Positions 36,059 through 45,638 of a stretch of DNA of 64,000 nt are shown here, one piece after another. Source of the stretch: Rhodococcus sp. IEGM 1409 (GTDB taxonomy: Bacteria > Actinomycetota > Actinomycetes > Mycobacteriales > Mycobacteriaceae); contig NZ_JASHKN010000005.1 of the NCBI RefSeq assembly GCF_030056735.1, forward strand, positions 36,013 to 100,012, given 5' to 3'. The notes under the pieces were generated by a model. It was not told where the DNA came from, ran no database searches, and saw only the letters and a program-made list of their open reading frames with translations. Each line of letters begins with the position of its first letter. The first letter of the stretch is position 1. Position numbers and translations under genes: made by a program.

Positions 36059-37294
36059 GTGAGTGTCGTGATTGCAGTGCTGCTGGTCGTGGTCGCCGGC
36101 TTGGTCGGCTACCTCGTCGGCGGGGTGCTGGTGCCGAGGCTGTCGTCGCGCCAGAGTCAGCGCTCCGACGAACAGACCGGGCTCACGATGTCCCAGGTCC
36201 TCGACCTCATCGTGCTGGCATCGGAAAGCGGCATCGCCGTCGTCGACGGTTTCCACGACGTCGTTCTCTTCAACCCTCGCGCCGAAGAACTCGGCCTGGT
36301 CAAGAATCGTCTGGTCGACGAGCGAGCGTGGCGGGCAGCGCAGGAAGTCCTGCGGACAGGTCAGACCGTCGAGGTGGATCTGACGGCGCAGACCGCGCAG
36401 CGCGGCCGCGACAAGATTGCAGTTCGTGGCACCGCTCGGCTGCTCAGCAAGGACGACCGCAACTTCGTGGTCCTGTTCGCCGACGACGATTCCGAGCAGG
36501 TCCGCATGGAGGCGACACGACGCGATTTTGTCGCGAACGTCAGCCACGAACTGAAGACTCCGGTCGGCGCGATGAGTTTGCTCGCGGAGGCACTGCTCGA
36601 ATCTGCTGACGATCCGGAGTCGGTGCGCCACTTCGGCGAACGGGTGCTCGGTGAGTCGATTCGTCTGGGCAAGATGGTCACCGAGTTGATTGCTCTCTCG
36701 CGTCTGCAAGGTGCCGAGAAGCTGCCGGATCTCGACGTGGTCGACGTCGACACGGTGGTGTCCGAGGCGCTGTCGCGGTCGAATCTGTCGGCCGAGGCCG
36801 CCGGGATCACCGTCACCACGGACCATCCGAGCGGGTTGGAAGTGCTCGGGGATCAGACCCTCCTCGTGACAGCACTGTCCAACCTCATCGAGAACGCTAT
36901 TGCCTACTCGCCCAAGGGTTCTCCGGTGTCCGTCAGTCGGTCGGTGCGCGGCGACAATGTCGCGATCGCGGTCACCGACCGGGGAGAGGGCATCGCGAAA
37001 GCGGATCAGGAGCGAGTGTTCGAGAGATTCTTCCGCGTGGACAAGGCGCGGTCACGGCAGACCGGTGGAACTGGTCTGGGGCTGGCGATCGTCAAACACG
37101 TCGCGGCCAATCACAACGGCTCCATCGAACTGTGGAGCAAACCGGGAACGGGGTCTACCTTCACGTTGCAGATACCGGCACACGTGGAGTCGGACGACGA
37201 CATCGACTCTGACGACGCGGGAACCGCCGGTTCCACGCGGATCGGCAGACGAGAACAAGGCAGTAGAGAAAACGGCATGGAGGCCAAACGATGA
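36059..37294 (+). CDS. senX3: Phosphate-responsive sensor histidine kinase
   Basis: A 411-residue membrane kinase. Two hydrophobic helices at residues 1-27 ([20 protein letters not shown]) are followed by a PAS-like domain (about 45-140), the H-box [14 protein letters not shown] with His163, and an ATPase domain ([32 protein letters not shown]). GTG 36059 matches the mycobacterial start. Upstream in-frame residues are spacer shadow. It phosphorylates RegX3, whose gene overlaps by ATGA. The MIRU repeats seen between these genes in M. tuberculosis are absent. Confidence 0.95.
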   Translation: MSVVIAVLLVVVAGLVGYLVGGVLVPRLSSRQSQRSDEQTGLTMSQVLDLIVLASESGIAVVDGFHDVVLFNPRAEELGLVKNRLVDERAWRAAQEVLRTGQTVEVDLTAQTAQRGRDKIAVRGTARLLSKDDRNFVVLFADDDSEQVRMEATRRDFVANVSHELKTPVGAMSLLAEALLESADDPESVRHFGERVLGESIRLGKMVTELIALSRLQGAEKLPDLDVVDVDTVVSEALSRSNLSAEAAGITVTTDHPSGLEVLGDQTLLVTALSNLIENAIAYSPKGSPVSVSRSVRGDNVAIAVTDRGEGIAKADQERVFERFFRVDKARSRQTGGTGLGLAIVKHVAANHNGSIELWSKPGTGSTFTLQIPAHVESDDDIDSDDAGTAGSTRIGRREQGSRENGMEAKR

Positions 37295-37980
37295 CGAGTG
37301 TGCTGATCGTGGAGGACGAGGAGTCCTTGGCGGACCCGCTGGCGTTCCTGCTCCGCAAGGAAGGCTTCGAGACCACCATCGTCAACGACGGACCGTCGGC
37401 GTTGGCGGAATTCGATCGCTCCGGAGCGGACATCGTCCTGCTCGACCTCATGCTGCCCGGCATGAGTGGCACGGACGTCTGCAAGGCGCTGCGATCGCGC
37501 TCCGGCGTTCCCGTCATCATGGTGACGGCGCGCGACAGTGAGATCGACAAGGTCGTCGGCCTGGAACTCGGTGCGGACGACTATGTGACCAAACCGTATT
37601 CGGCGCGCGAGCTGATCGCCCGCATCCGTGCGGTGCTGCGCCGCGGAGTGGAGAACGAGGCAGACCTCGCCTCCGACAACGGCGTGCTCGAGGCCGGACC
37701 GGTACGGATGGACGTCGAGCGTCACGTCGTGCAGGTCGCCGGTAACCCGGTGACGTTGCCACTCAAGGAGTTCGACCTCCTCGAGTACCTGCTCCGCAAC
37801 TCCGGCCGGGTGCTGACCCGCGGACAGTTGATCGACCGCGTCTGGGGAGCCGACTACGTCGGTGACACCAAAACCCTTGACGTACACGTGAAGCGGTTGC
37901 GTTCGAAGATCGAATCGGATCCGGCCAAGCCGGAACATCTGGTCACCGTCCGCGGGTTGGGCTACAAGCTCGAAGCGTGA
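37291..37980 (+). CDS. regX3: OmpR-type response regulator RegX3
   Basis: A 229-residue regulator. The receiver domain has acid pocket EDEE, phospho-Asp52 in LLDLMLPG, Thr in VTAR and Lys in [13 protein letters not shown]. The winged-helix domain (about 130-227) ends [20 protein letters not shown] then [11 protein letters not shown]. It is known in mycobacteria to drive phosphate-starvation genes. Coupled to senX3 by a four-base overlap. A very long inverted repeat terminates it. Confidence 0.96.
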   Translation: MTSVLIVEDEESLADPLAFLLRKEGFETTIVNDGPSALAEFDRSGADIVLLDLMLPGMSGTDVCKALRSRSGVPVIMVTARDSEIDKVVGLELGADDYVTKPYSARELIARIRAVLRRGVENEADLASDNGVLEAGPVRMDVERHVVQVAGNPVTLPLKEFDLLEYLLRNSGRVLTRGQLIDRVWGADYVGDTKTLDVHVKRLRSKIESDPAKPEHLVTVRGLGYKLEA

Positions 37981-37995
37981 TCGAACTTCGTCGAG

Positions 37996-38041
37996 AAAGA
38001 TTTCAGCCGCTCACACGATCGTGTGAGCGGCTGAAATCTTT
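37996..38041. terminator. 46-bp perfect palindrome, bidirectional terminator
   Basis: Every base from 37996 to 38018 pairs with 38019 to 38041 around a central GATC. The outer edge is AAAGATTTC and GAAATCTTT, followed by TT, so it terminates regX3 and probably also the convergent Rv0495c-like gene. Confidence 0.92.
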
Positions 38042-38055
38042 TGGTTTACGTGGAG

Positions 38056-38874
38056 TCAGCTCTGAGCTTTGTTCTGAGCGATCGTGGTCGCCGGGTGGAC
38101 TGCTATGAGGCCGAGGCCGGCGCGACGCCTGCAGAGGCGAGCCAGCTCGTCGTACGCGCGCTTTCCGAGAAGCTCCGTCAGTTCCGGCCCGTAGGACTGC
38201 CAGACTTGCCGCTCCCCGACATGAGCGTCGGGGGAACCGGAGCAGTACCAGGCGAGGTCGTCGCCGCCCTCACCCCAGCCCCGGCGGTCGTACTCGGTGA
38301 TCGTGGTCTTGAGGATCTGGACGCCGTCCGGCCGGTCGACCCAGTCCTGGGTGCGGCGGATGGGTAGCTGCCAGCACACGTCCGGTTTGACCTCGAGCGG
38401 CTCGATGCCTTTCTTGAGCGCCATGGAATGCAGAGCGCAGCCTTCGCCGCCGGCAAAACCCGGCCGGTTCAGGAAGATGCACGCGCCTTTGTAGCGGCGG
38501 GTGCGTAGTGCGGGCTCGTCCTCGAGGTCGTCTTCTTCGACGTAGCCCTTCTTGCCGAGACCCTTTTCCATGAACTGCCAGTCTTCGGCTGTGAGCATTT
38601 TCACTGACGCATCGAGCTTGTCCTGATCCTCCTGATCGGAGAGGAAAGCGCCGTGCGAGCAGCAGCCGTCGTCCGGGCGGTCGCCGATGATGCCCTGACA
38701 TGCCGGCGTGCCGAACACGCAGGTCCAATGCGAGAGCAGCCACGTCATATCAGCGGAAATGAGGTGTTCGGAGTTCTCCGGATCGACAAATTCGACCCAT
38801 TCGCGCGGGAAATCGAGATCGACCTCGGGGCTCGGAGTCATCTTGTGGGACCGGTCTGGGTTACCTGCTGTCAC
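38056..38874 (-). CDS. Conserved cysteine-rich protein (Rv0495c-like)
   Basis: A 272-residue soluble protein with several conserved cysteines: [42 protein letters not shown] and PDVCWQLP. The spacing suggests a metal or iron-sulfur site, an inference. GTG 38874 is chosen because a TACGGT -10-like box lies about eight bases ahead, the spacing of a leaderless start. ATG 38841 is the alternative. Position between regX3 and ppx equals Rv0495c. Function not established to my knowledge. Confidence 0.8.
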   Translation of the reverse strand: MTAGNPDRSHKMTPSPEVDLDFPREWVEFVDPENSEHLISADMTWLLSHWTCVFGTPACQGIIGDRPDDGCCSHGAFLSDQEDQDKLDASVKMLTAEDWQFMEKGLGKKGYVEEDDLEDEPALRTRRYKGACIFLNRPGFAGGEGCALHSMALKKGIEPLEVKPDVCWQLPIRRTQDWVDRPDGVQILKTTITEYDRRGWGEGGDDLAWYCSGSPDAHVGERQVWQSYGPELTELLGKRAYDELARLCRRRAGLGLIAVHPATTIAQNKAQS

Positions 38875-38907
38875 AAGGGCCGACCGTAGACCCAGTAACG
38901 TGGCGAT

Positions 38908-39858
38908 GTGCGACTAGGGGTACTCGACGTCGGAAGCAATACCGTCCATCTATTGGTTGTGGACGCCCATCGGGGCGGCCACCCAACACCCATGAGCTCG
39001 ACCAAGTCCACGTTGAGGCTGGCAGAGAACACCGACGAGAGCGGCGATATCACCTCGTCAGGAGCCGATCGGTTGGTGTCGACGGTCTCCGAATTCGCCG
39101 GTATCGCCACGACGTCCGGTTGCGAGGAAATGATGGCTTTTGCCACTTCCGCCGTCCGTGACGCCAACAATTCCGAAGCCGTGCTCGCCCGCGTTCGCGC
39201 GGAGACCGGAGTCAATCTCGAGGTTCTCTCCGGGGTCGACGAAGCCCGCTTGACCTTTCTGGCCGTGCGCCGCTGGTACGGCTGGAGCGCGGGGCGCATC
39301 CTGAACCTGGACATCGGCGGCGGCTCGCTCGAACTCACCGCAGGTGGTGACGAGGATCCGGATGTCGCCTTCTCACTGCAACTCGGTGCAGGACGATTGA
39401 CGCGCGACTGGCTCCAGGCCGATCCGCCGGGCAAGCGCCGGGTCGCTGTCCTGCGCGACTGGCTCGACGCGGAGTTGGTCGGACCAGCCAAGGAACTGCG
39501 TGCCGCAGGCGACTGGGACCGCACGGTCGGGACGTCGAAGACCTTCAGATCGTTGGCTCGGCTCACCGGCGCGGCCCCCTCTGCCGCAGGCCCCCGGGCA
39601 AAACGGACCCTGACTTCCAGCGGACTCAGGCAACTCATAGCCTTCATATCCAGGATGACGGCAGCGGACCGTGCAGAATTGGAAGGAGTGAGCTCGGATC
39701 GGTCACAGCAGATTGTGGCCGGCGCGCTCATCGCAGAGGCAACCATGCGGGCGCTCGGAGTGGACGAACTGGAAATTTGTCCCTGGGCACTGCGTGAGGG
39801 TCTGATTCTGCGAAAGCTCGACACAGAAATGGGCGGTGAATTGGTGGTGAGTGCTTGA
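38908..39858 (+). CDS. ppx: Ppx/GppA exopolyphosphatase family protein
   Basis: A 316-residue ASKHA-fold phosphatase acting on polyphosphate or (p)ppGpp. The phosphate-1 loop is [25 protein letters not shown] and [13 protein letters not shown] are the other nucleotide/phosphate motifs. The start is GTG 38908, with TAACGT six bases upstream, so it may be leaderless. Its TGA overlaps the ATG of the next gene by one base. Matches Rv0496, near phosphate-sensing senX3-regX3 and in a window that also has a PPK2. Confidence 0.92.
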   Translation: MRLGVLDVGSNTVHLLVVDAHRGGHPTPMSSTKSTLRLAENTDESGDITSSGADRLVSTVSEFAGIATTSGCEEMMAFATSAVRDANNSEAVLARVRAETGVNLEVLSGVDEARLTFLAVRRWYGWSAGRILNLDIGGGSLELTAGGDEDPDVAFSLQLGAGRLTRDWLQADPPGKRRVAVLRDWLDAELVGPAKELRAAGDWDRTVGTSKTFRSLARLTGAAPSAAGPRAKRTLTSSGLRQLIAFISRMTAADRAELEGVSSDRSQQIVAGALIAEATMRALGVDELEICPWALREGLILRKLDTEMGGELVVSA

Positions 39859-40997
39859 TGACCGAAGACAGTCAGCAGATTTCCGTAGCGGAACTGCTCA
39901 AGCGGAACGGTCAGAGCGTCGAATCCCGAGGTGGACGACGCCGGCGCGGCGTAGCCGGTGGCATCTCCGTCGCCGAACTGACGGGTGAGATCCCGATCGT
40001 TCGCCAGTCGGGATCGCGCGCGGCCGCCGAGCCCGAGTCGGCTGAACCAGCAGCGTCCGAGCCGGCAACCGCAGCACCTGAAACCGCTGCACCTTCTGCG
40101 CCGGCCGAGGCTGTTGCGGAAACCGCAAAGCCCACCGCGCCGGCACCGAAGGTTCCCGCCGACCGCACCGCCGCCTTCGCCGTCTCGTTCGATGACGACG
40201 ACGATGACGAGCCGCAGGCACCCAAGGCCGAGTCGAAGCCGGTTGTCGATCGGCCGGTCACCACTCCGAAGCCGACTTCCACACCTTCGCCTGGACAGAC
40301 TTCGAAGTCCTCGCCAGGACAGACCTCGAAGTCCTCGCCAGGACAGTGGGTGAGCCGGGCACCGCTCAACTCCTCGTCGCCGACGCAGGTAACGCAGGAA
40401 CCAGCACTGCTGTCAGGTCAGACCCTGGCAGGCGACCTGATGCGTCAGGAGCGTGCCGCAACCCAATCGCCGTCGTTGCGTCCGCCGATCCTGCCGCCGC
40501 GTGTCCCCACTCCCGTCGCCCAGACACCTGCTCCTGCTCCGGCCGCTCCGGACGACAGCACCGAACTGATCGACAAGATCGCAGACGCGGATTCCAGCGA
40601 GGCCGAATCGACCGCCGTGGTCGATCTGGTCAAGGCGCCGGCAGTCGCTGACAGTTCGAAAAAGTCCACTGCCGTCGCTGGGCCCGAGACTGATGTCGAA
40701 GCCGAACCGGCAAGGGAAGAGGCCGGCGAACGTAACTCGATCCGTGAATGGGCAGTGCTTGCCGGTCAGGTCGTTGTTGCACTGATCGTCGGCGGCGCGA
40801 TGTTCAAGGGCTTCGAGAAGCTGTGGGACATGCTGCCGTGGGTGGCGTTGGTGCTCGCGCTGATCGTGATCGTCGGCTTGGTGGCCGTCGTGCGGGTTCT
40901 GCGCAAGACGGACGACATCACAAGTTTTGTGATCGCGGTGGTCGTCGGCATGATCGTGACGCTCGGTCCATTGGCGTTCTTGTTGACTTCGGGTTGA
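39858..40997 (+). CDS. Pro/Ala-rich membrane protein (Rv0497-like)
   Basis: A 379-residue protein. The N-terminus (SVAELLKRNGQSV, then GGISVAELTGEIP) is a short conserved motif pair. Residues about 45-275 are disordered Pro/Ala/Glu/Ser. Three or four membrane helices form the C-terminus (WAVLAGQVVVALIVGG, then WVALVLALIVIVGLVAVVRV). The disordered part contains a TSKSSPGQ tandem repeat. It is coupled to ppx by TGATG. Homologue of Rv0497, function unknown. Confidence 0.8.
   Translation: MTEDSQQISVAELLKRNGQSVESRGGRRRRGVAGGISVAELTGEIPIVRQSGSRAAAEPESAEPAASEPATAAPETAAPSAPAEAVAETAKPTAPAPKVPADRTAAFAVSFDDDDDDEPQAPKAESKPVVDRPVTTPKPTSTPSPGQTSKSSPGQTSKSSPGQWVSRAPLNSSSPTQVTQEPALLSGQTLAGDLMRQERAATQSPSLRPPILPPRVPTPVAQTPAPAPAAPDDSTELIDKIADADSSEAESTAVVDLVKAPAVADSSKKSTAVAGPETDVEAEPAREEAGERNSIREWAVLAGQVVVALIVGGAMFKGFEKLWDMLPWVALVLALIVIVGLVAVVRVLRKTDDITSFVIAVVVGMIVTLGPLAFLLTSG
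40287..40346. repeat. 24-bp coding tandem repeat
   Basis: Two 24-bp copies (40287-40310 and 40311-40334, two mismatches) and a 12-bp partial third encode SPGQTSKS repeats in the disordered region of the Rv0497-like protein. Confidence 0.88.
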
Positions 40998-41025
40998 TCG
41001 GACGATGATCGGGGGATCGCAGCGC

Positions 41026-41889
41026 ATGATTCGTCGGCCGATAGCCGTCGGCTTGTCGACGGCTTCGGTGTATCCGGAGAACACGGAAGCGGCATTTCGT
41101 TACGCCGCCGATCTCGGATACGACGGTGTCGAACTGATGGTGTGGGCCGAATCCGTCAGCCAGGACGTCGGTGCTGTTGCTGCCCTCGTTCGCAAATATG
41201 CGATCCCGGTGCAGGCTGTGCATGCGCCGTGTCTGCTGATTTCGCAGCGCGTGTGGGGTTCAGATCCGGTCGAGAAGCTCGAGCGTTCGGTTCGCGCCGC
41301 CGAAACCTTGGGTGCGACGACGGTGGTCGTGCACCCACCGTTCCGGTGGCAGCGTAAATACGCCGAAGGATTCGCCGAACAAGTTGTAGACCTCGAATCG
41401 AAGAGCAGCGTCGTGGTGGCGGTGGAGAACATGTTCCCCATGCGTGCCGACAGCTTCTTCGGCGGCAAGGACAAGTCTGCGGAGCGTCTGCGTAAACGTG
41501 GCGGTCCGGGCGCGGCGCTGTCTGCGTTCAGTCCGTCGTACGACCCGACCGATTCCGATCACGCTCACTACACACTCGACCTGTCGCACACCGCGACGGC
41601 GGGCATGGATGCCTTGGAGTTGGCCTCCCGTATGGGCAGGGGACTCGAGCATCTGCACCTGGCCGACGGTCGCGGGGCGTCGATGGACGAGCACTTGATC
41701 CCGGGGCATGGTTCACAGCCGTGCGCGGAGTTGTGTCAGCAGTTGGCCGCGAGCGAATTCAGCGGCCAGGCCGTCATCGAGATCAACACTCAGAACGCGC
41801 GCACCCGGCGGGAGCGGTCGTCGATGCTGGCGCAGGCGCTCGCGTTTGCACGCGAGCACCTGGCACGTTCAGCGATGGCCGGCAAGTAG
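41026..41889 (+). CDS. Sugar phosphate isomerase/epimerase TIM-barrel protein (Rv0498-like)
   Basis: A 287-residue xylose-isomerase/endonuclease IV-like barrel. Likely metal ligands are in VHAPCLL, VVVHPPFRWQ, VAVENMFPMR, YTLDLSHTATAG and EHLHLADGRG. ATG 41026 follows GGGGGATCG; ATG 41005 is an alternative. Its end overlaps the convergent HAD-acyltransferase gene by 21 bases. Same place as Rv0498. Substrate unknown. Confidence 0.88.
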   Translation: MIRRPIAVGLSTASVYPENTEAAFRYAADLGYDGVELMVWAESVSQDVGAVAALVRKYAIPVQAVHAPCLLISQRVWGSDPVEKLERSVRAAETLGATTVVVHPPFRWQRKYAEGFAEQVVDLESKSSVVVAVENMFPMRADSFFGGKDKSAERLRKRGGPGAALSAFSPSYDPTDSDHAHYTLDLSHTATAGMDALELASRMGRGLEHLHLADGRGASMDEHLIPGHGSQPCAELCQQLAASEFSGQAVIEINTQNARTRRERSSMLAQALAFAREHLARSAMAGK

Positions 41890-43302
41890 CGCAGCTTCGA
41901 ACTGCGCGCGCACCGTCTCGACGTGCGCGTCGAGGTCCTTCGTCTCCCAGCCTTCGGTCGAGATGGGATCGAGCACCGAGACGTAGACCGGGCCCGGATG
42001 GGCGACAAGCGAATTGCGCCACATCCTTTCGCCCGCGTTGTGAATCACCACGGGCACGATCGGCACACCGGCCTGGATCGCCAAGTGGAATCCACCCTTC
42101 TTGAAAGGGCCCAGGCGTGGCGTCGGAGATCGGGTGCCCTCCGGAGCGATGACTATCGAGACACCGTTCTTCAACTTGTCGACCGCCGGTTGTAATGCAG
42201 CCTTCGCTTTTGTGGTGTCGGTGCGGTCGATGTAGGCGACGTCGAGCAATGCGCCGACCGGCATGAACCGCGGATCGCTTGCCGCCTCCTTCTTCGCGAC
42301 ACCGGTCACGTCACGCTTGATGACGGTGCCGAGAACCAACATGTCCAGGGAACTCTGATGATTGAACATGAACACCGCCGGGCGGTGATCCCACACGTTG
42401 TGCTCGCCGTCGATCTCGACGTCGATGCCGAGCAGCGAGAGCGAGATGTCGGGGCCGTACGTTCCGACGAGGTTCGCGCCCAGTTGTCGGTTGCCGGTGA
42501 CGATGCCCGCCGACGCGCCGAGGGCGGCGGTTGCCGCCAGCGCACCCATGGCCGTTGCCGTTCGGATCGTGGAGATCGGCGTTGCGCCTCGTTGCGGTTT
42601 ACGCAGGCTGACCGAAGGCCAGTGATTGCGCAACGCGATCTTGGCCAGACCACGATCGGGATTCAATGCGACAGGTCGCCCGACGGCCTCGAGCATGAAA
42701 ACATCTTCGACACCGTTGGAGTACGCAAACGCGTTCTTCAAGTCTGCGCCCATCTTCTCGGCATATCCCGCAAGGGCATTGGCTTTGGCCGGACCCCACA
42801 GAGCGGGTGAGGACAGTTCGCCGGTCAGCATTCCGTCGACGACTTCGGGTTCGGTGCACAGCACGTCTTCGATGTCGAGATCTTCGGCGACGTACTTGGC
42901 CTGGAACGGAGTCGCCGACGTGGCCATCACGATCGTGTGGCCGGCGCGTCGGTGCGCCGCCAGTAGTCCACGGGCTTCCGGGTAGATCATCGCGGCGATC
43001 TCCTGCTTGAACAGCCGTCGCCCCCAGTCGTTCAGTTCGTCGACGGTACGTCCGCCCAGGGCACGGACGCCGATGTCCATCAATGCTCCGACATCGGCCC
43101 CACGGAACTGGGTGTCGATCGCGGCGCCGGTGGTGCGCAACAATTCGCCGACGCTGATATCCAAGCGTCGCAGGCGGTCTCGGTAGACGACACTGGCCGA
43201 ATATCCACTGATCAAGGTGCCGTCGAGGTCGAAGGCGGCGATCGTTCCGGGCCCGGGAGGCGCGGCTTCGATGGCGGAGTGCAGACGCTCGAGTCCGGTC
43301 AC
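41869..43302 (-). CDS. plsC: HAD-IB phosphatase / 1-acylglycerol-3-phosphate acyltransferase fusion (Rv2483c-like)
   Basis: A 477-residue two-domain protein. Residues about 18-230 form a HAD-IB phosphatase (AAFDLDGTLISGYS with Asp25 and Asp27, later YSNGVEDVFML). Residues about 285-477 form a PlsC domain (FNHQSSLDML with the HX4D catalytic pair, and APEGTRSPTPRLGPFKKGGF). The combination could acylate lysophosphatidate and dephosphorylate the product, supplying diacylglycerol. It overlaps the PlsB gene by four bases. M. tuberculosis has the homologous trio Rv2482c-Rv2484c elsewhere on the chromosome. Confidence 0.92.
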   Translation of the reverse strand: MTGLERLHSAIEAAPPGPGTIAAFDLDGTLISGYSASVVYRDRLRRLDISVGELLRTTGAAIDTQFRGADVGALMDIGVRALGGRTVDELNDWGRRLFKQEIAAMIYPEARGLLAAHRRAGHTIVMATSATPFQAKYVAEDLDIEDVLCTEPEVVDGMLTGELSSPALWGPAKANALAGYAEKMGADLKNAFAYSNGVEDVFMLEAVGRPVALNPDRGLAKIALRNHWPSVSLRKPQRGATPISTIRTATAMGALAATAALGASAGIVTGNRQLGANLVGTYGPDISLSLLGIDVEIDGEHNVWDHRPAVFMFNHQSSLDMLVLGTVIKRDVTGVAKKEAASDPRFMPVGALLDVAYIDRTDTTKAKAALQPAVDKLKNGVSIVIAPEGTRSPTPRLGPFKKGGFHLAIQAGVPIVPVVIHNAGERMWRNSLVAHPGPVYVSVLDPISTEGWETKDLDAHVETVRAQFEAALLAGHR

Positions 43303-45635
43303 AGTCCTACTTCCTCGTTCTCGGCGGGCGCTCGGTTTGCTTCTGGAACGGTTACTACTGCAGCGGCGTCGGGCACCGGCATGGCCACCTGATCGAGCCG
43401 TGCATGCGCGAGTGCTCGAAGGTGGCGCAGACGCTCGACCTGAACCTTGATCTCCGCGGCAAATGCCAGGCGCCGGGCCCGGACTCCGTCGTCGTCGACT
43501 TCGATCAAGTTGCGGTTGCGCGCCAAATTCAGTGCAGTGGCGAACAATTCACCGGAGACAGATTCATTGCTGGCGATCTGCTGCCGTAGGCGACGCTGAT
43601 GTGCGACATCGATGCAGTTGCTGATGAAGGACTTCTCGTCGAATGACGTCGAAATCGGTTCGAGCACAAGCTGATCGGCGACAACCTGGTACGCCTCGAG
43701 AAACGGTTGCAGCACACGGTGCGCGAGGTACGGCCGGACCGTCTCGATCATGTGCTCGGTTCGTTTGTCGTCTGCCATGGCGGTTTCCCACTCGGGGTCG
43801 ATCAGGGTCAGTTCGGTCCGCATCTCCTGCTCGAAGGTGTCCCGATCGCTGAAGAAGAACTCGAACTTCAACAGATCACGGATGCGCTTGGCCTCGGCCC
43901 AACCGTCCCCGATGGGATCCTGGAACCGTTCTTCGACGGCTGCCTGGAGTACGAGTTCGGTGATGGCACGCACGACGAGAAAGTGAATTGTGTTGTTGCG
44001 GTAGAAGGCAGCGACAAGATGCTGGTCCTTGCCGAGGTAGAAGACTTGCTCGCCACCGCGATCGAAACGCTCGAGCACATTGGAATCGACGTGTGTCTGC
44101 AATGCCTTCTCGATGACATGCGGATCGGACAGTTCGACGTCGCCGGCGATCGGAAGATCGCGCGCGGTGATGTACCCGAACAGCGGCGTGAGAATCGCCG
44201 TGAGTTCACGAACGGTCAATGCCCGGTCCTCGATTCCGAGGAACGCCAACATCGCCAGCGACGACACGGTCACCGGTGTGACCTCGTTGATTCGGTGACA
44301 CACCTCGATTCCGGCCTTCTGAATGGCGAGACGCTGGTCGGTTTCTTGGCTGAGTGCGTCCGCGAGTGAGAGTGGTCGACCGATGGTCACGTGCGCGACG
44401 CCGTTGCGTTTCCCCTGTGCGCGTACGTAACCCACCATCCAGCGCAGGCCTTCCGGTGTCTTCTCGGCGCCGAGAGCCTCGGCAGCCATTGCGCCGACTT
44501 CGTAGAGCTGGTCGTAGCTCAGCGCGACCGGAACGAGGTACACGTCGGATGCGCCGCTTACCTGAAATGCCTTGGTCAGGTAGGTCAGGAGACCGAAGCG
44601 CGGCGGGCGCAGTTTCCCGGTGCGCCCGCGTCCACCTTCGATGTACCACTCCAGATTGAAGCGCTTGGTCAGGAGATAGCGCATGTACTCGTGCATCGAC
44701 CACTTGTAGACCTCGTCGTTGCCGATGCTTCGACGAATGAAAACAGTGCCGCTGCGCTTGAGGATCGATCCCATGGGCCAGAAGCTGATGTTGAGACCGC
44801 CCATGACGTGATTGAGCGGCAAGCCGTTCGCGATCAACGCCGGACGCAGGACGAGGGGATCGAGATACGAACGGTGACTGGGGAGGAAGACCAGTGAGTG
44901 TTCCTTGTTCAGCTCACGGAGCTCCTCGAAGCGGCTCGTGTCCACGTCGAGTTTGTACGCGCGAGCGAAGTAGCGGCCCAGGCGATCCCACACCGCGATG
45001 GCCTGGCGACTTTGGGTGGCAACCATTTCTTCGAGAGCTTCACGCGCACGGCGATCGACGTCGGCGACGGCGATGTTCAAGCGGTCGGCCAAAGCCATGA
45101 CCTCGGTGGCGAACCGGCGGGTGTCGGTGATCTCGTCGACGACGAACCGCGACACCTTGTACTGGCCACCCAGAAGGCCCAACTCGGCGCGCTCGAGCGC
45201 CAGCGCGGCCTGACGACGGATGAACTCGGGTAGCGAACCGCCACCGCTCTTTTCGAGTCGACGCTCGAGATCGCTCAGTGGCGCGGGTTCGCCTTCGATG
45301 ACTTGGCACCGTGACGGGTCGGTGCGCAGGGTTCTGCGCTGCGCGCCGCGTCCGGGGTGGAGGGGATCGCGTGGTGCCAGTGCATCGCGCAGCCGCACCG
45401 CGACGTTGTGTTTGGTGTGGTTGTCCGGAATCCACACAACGCGAAGCGGCGCGAGCATCGGGTCGTCGGTCCGCGCCGCCAGTTCTGCCAGGGTCTTGTC
45501 GGTGATATTGATGGTGACCGGCCGCGTTTCGGATGCGGTTGCCTTGTCGGCAAGCCACTTTCGCAGCACGCCGGCTTCGGCCTCTGTCATGGTTTCGGTG
45601 AGGTACACGCGCGGGTTGGTCGTGTTTTCACTCAT
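43299..45635 (-). CDS. plsB: Glycerol-3-phosphate 1-O-acyltransferase (Rv2482c-like)
   Basis: A 778-residue PlsB. The acyltransferase core holds LPSHRSYLDP (His254 and Asp259, HX4D), then VFIRRSIGNDEVY and IEGGRGRTGKLRPPRFGLL, with VPVALSYDQLYE the fourth block. The long C-terminal helical region is usual. It makes lysophosphatidate from acyl-CoA and glycerol-3-phosphate, at the membrane in relatives. It is the middle gene of a tightly packed operon (four-base overlap with plsC, four-base gap after the WS/DGAT gene). Confidence 0.94.
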   Translation of the reverse strand: MSENTTNPRVYLTETMTEAEAGVLRKWLADKATASETRPVTINITDKTLAELAARTDDPMLAPLRVVWIPDNHTKHNVAVRLRDALAPRDPLHPGRGAQRRTLRTDPSRCQVIEGEPAPLSDLERRLEKSGGGSLPEFIRRQAALALERAELGLLGGQYKVSRFVVDEITDTRRFATEVMALADRLNIAVADVDRRAREALEEMVATQSRQAIAVWDRLGRYFARAYKLDVDTSRFEELRELNKEHSLVFLPSHRSYLDPLVLRPALIANGLPLNHVMGGLNISFWPMGSILKRSGTVFIRRSIGNDEVYKWSMHEYMRYLLTKRFNLEWYIEGGRGRTGKLRPPRFGLLTYLTKAFQVSGASDVYLVPVALSYDQLYEVGAMAAEALGAEKTPEGLRWMVGYVRAQGKRNGVAHVTIGRPLSLADALSQETDQRLAIQKAGIEVCHRINEVTPVTVSSLAMLAFLGIEDRALTVRELTAILTPLFGYITARDLPIAGDVELSDPHVIEKALQTHVDSNVLERFDRGGEQVFYLGKDQHLVAAFYRNNTIHFLVVRAITELVLQAAVEERFQDPIGDGWAEAKRIRDLLKFEFFFSDRDTFEQEMRTELTLIDPEWETAMADDKRTEHMIETVRPYLAHRVLQPFLEAYQVVADQLVLEPISTSFDEKSFISNCIDVAHQRRLRQQIASNESVSGELFATALNLARNRNLIEVDDDGVRARRLAFAAEIKVQVERLRHLRALAHARLDQVAMPVPDAAAVVTVPEANRAPAENEEVGL

Positions 45636-45638
45636 GAC

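Noticed and set aside
33442..36826. Two very long minus-strand frames opposite the acyl-CoA ligase, gpmA and senX3
   Set aside because: They cover well-supported plus-strand genes and have no recognisable motifs or start signals.
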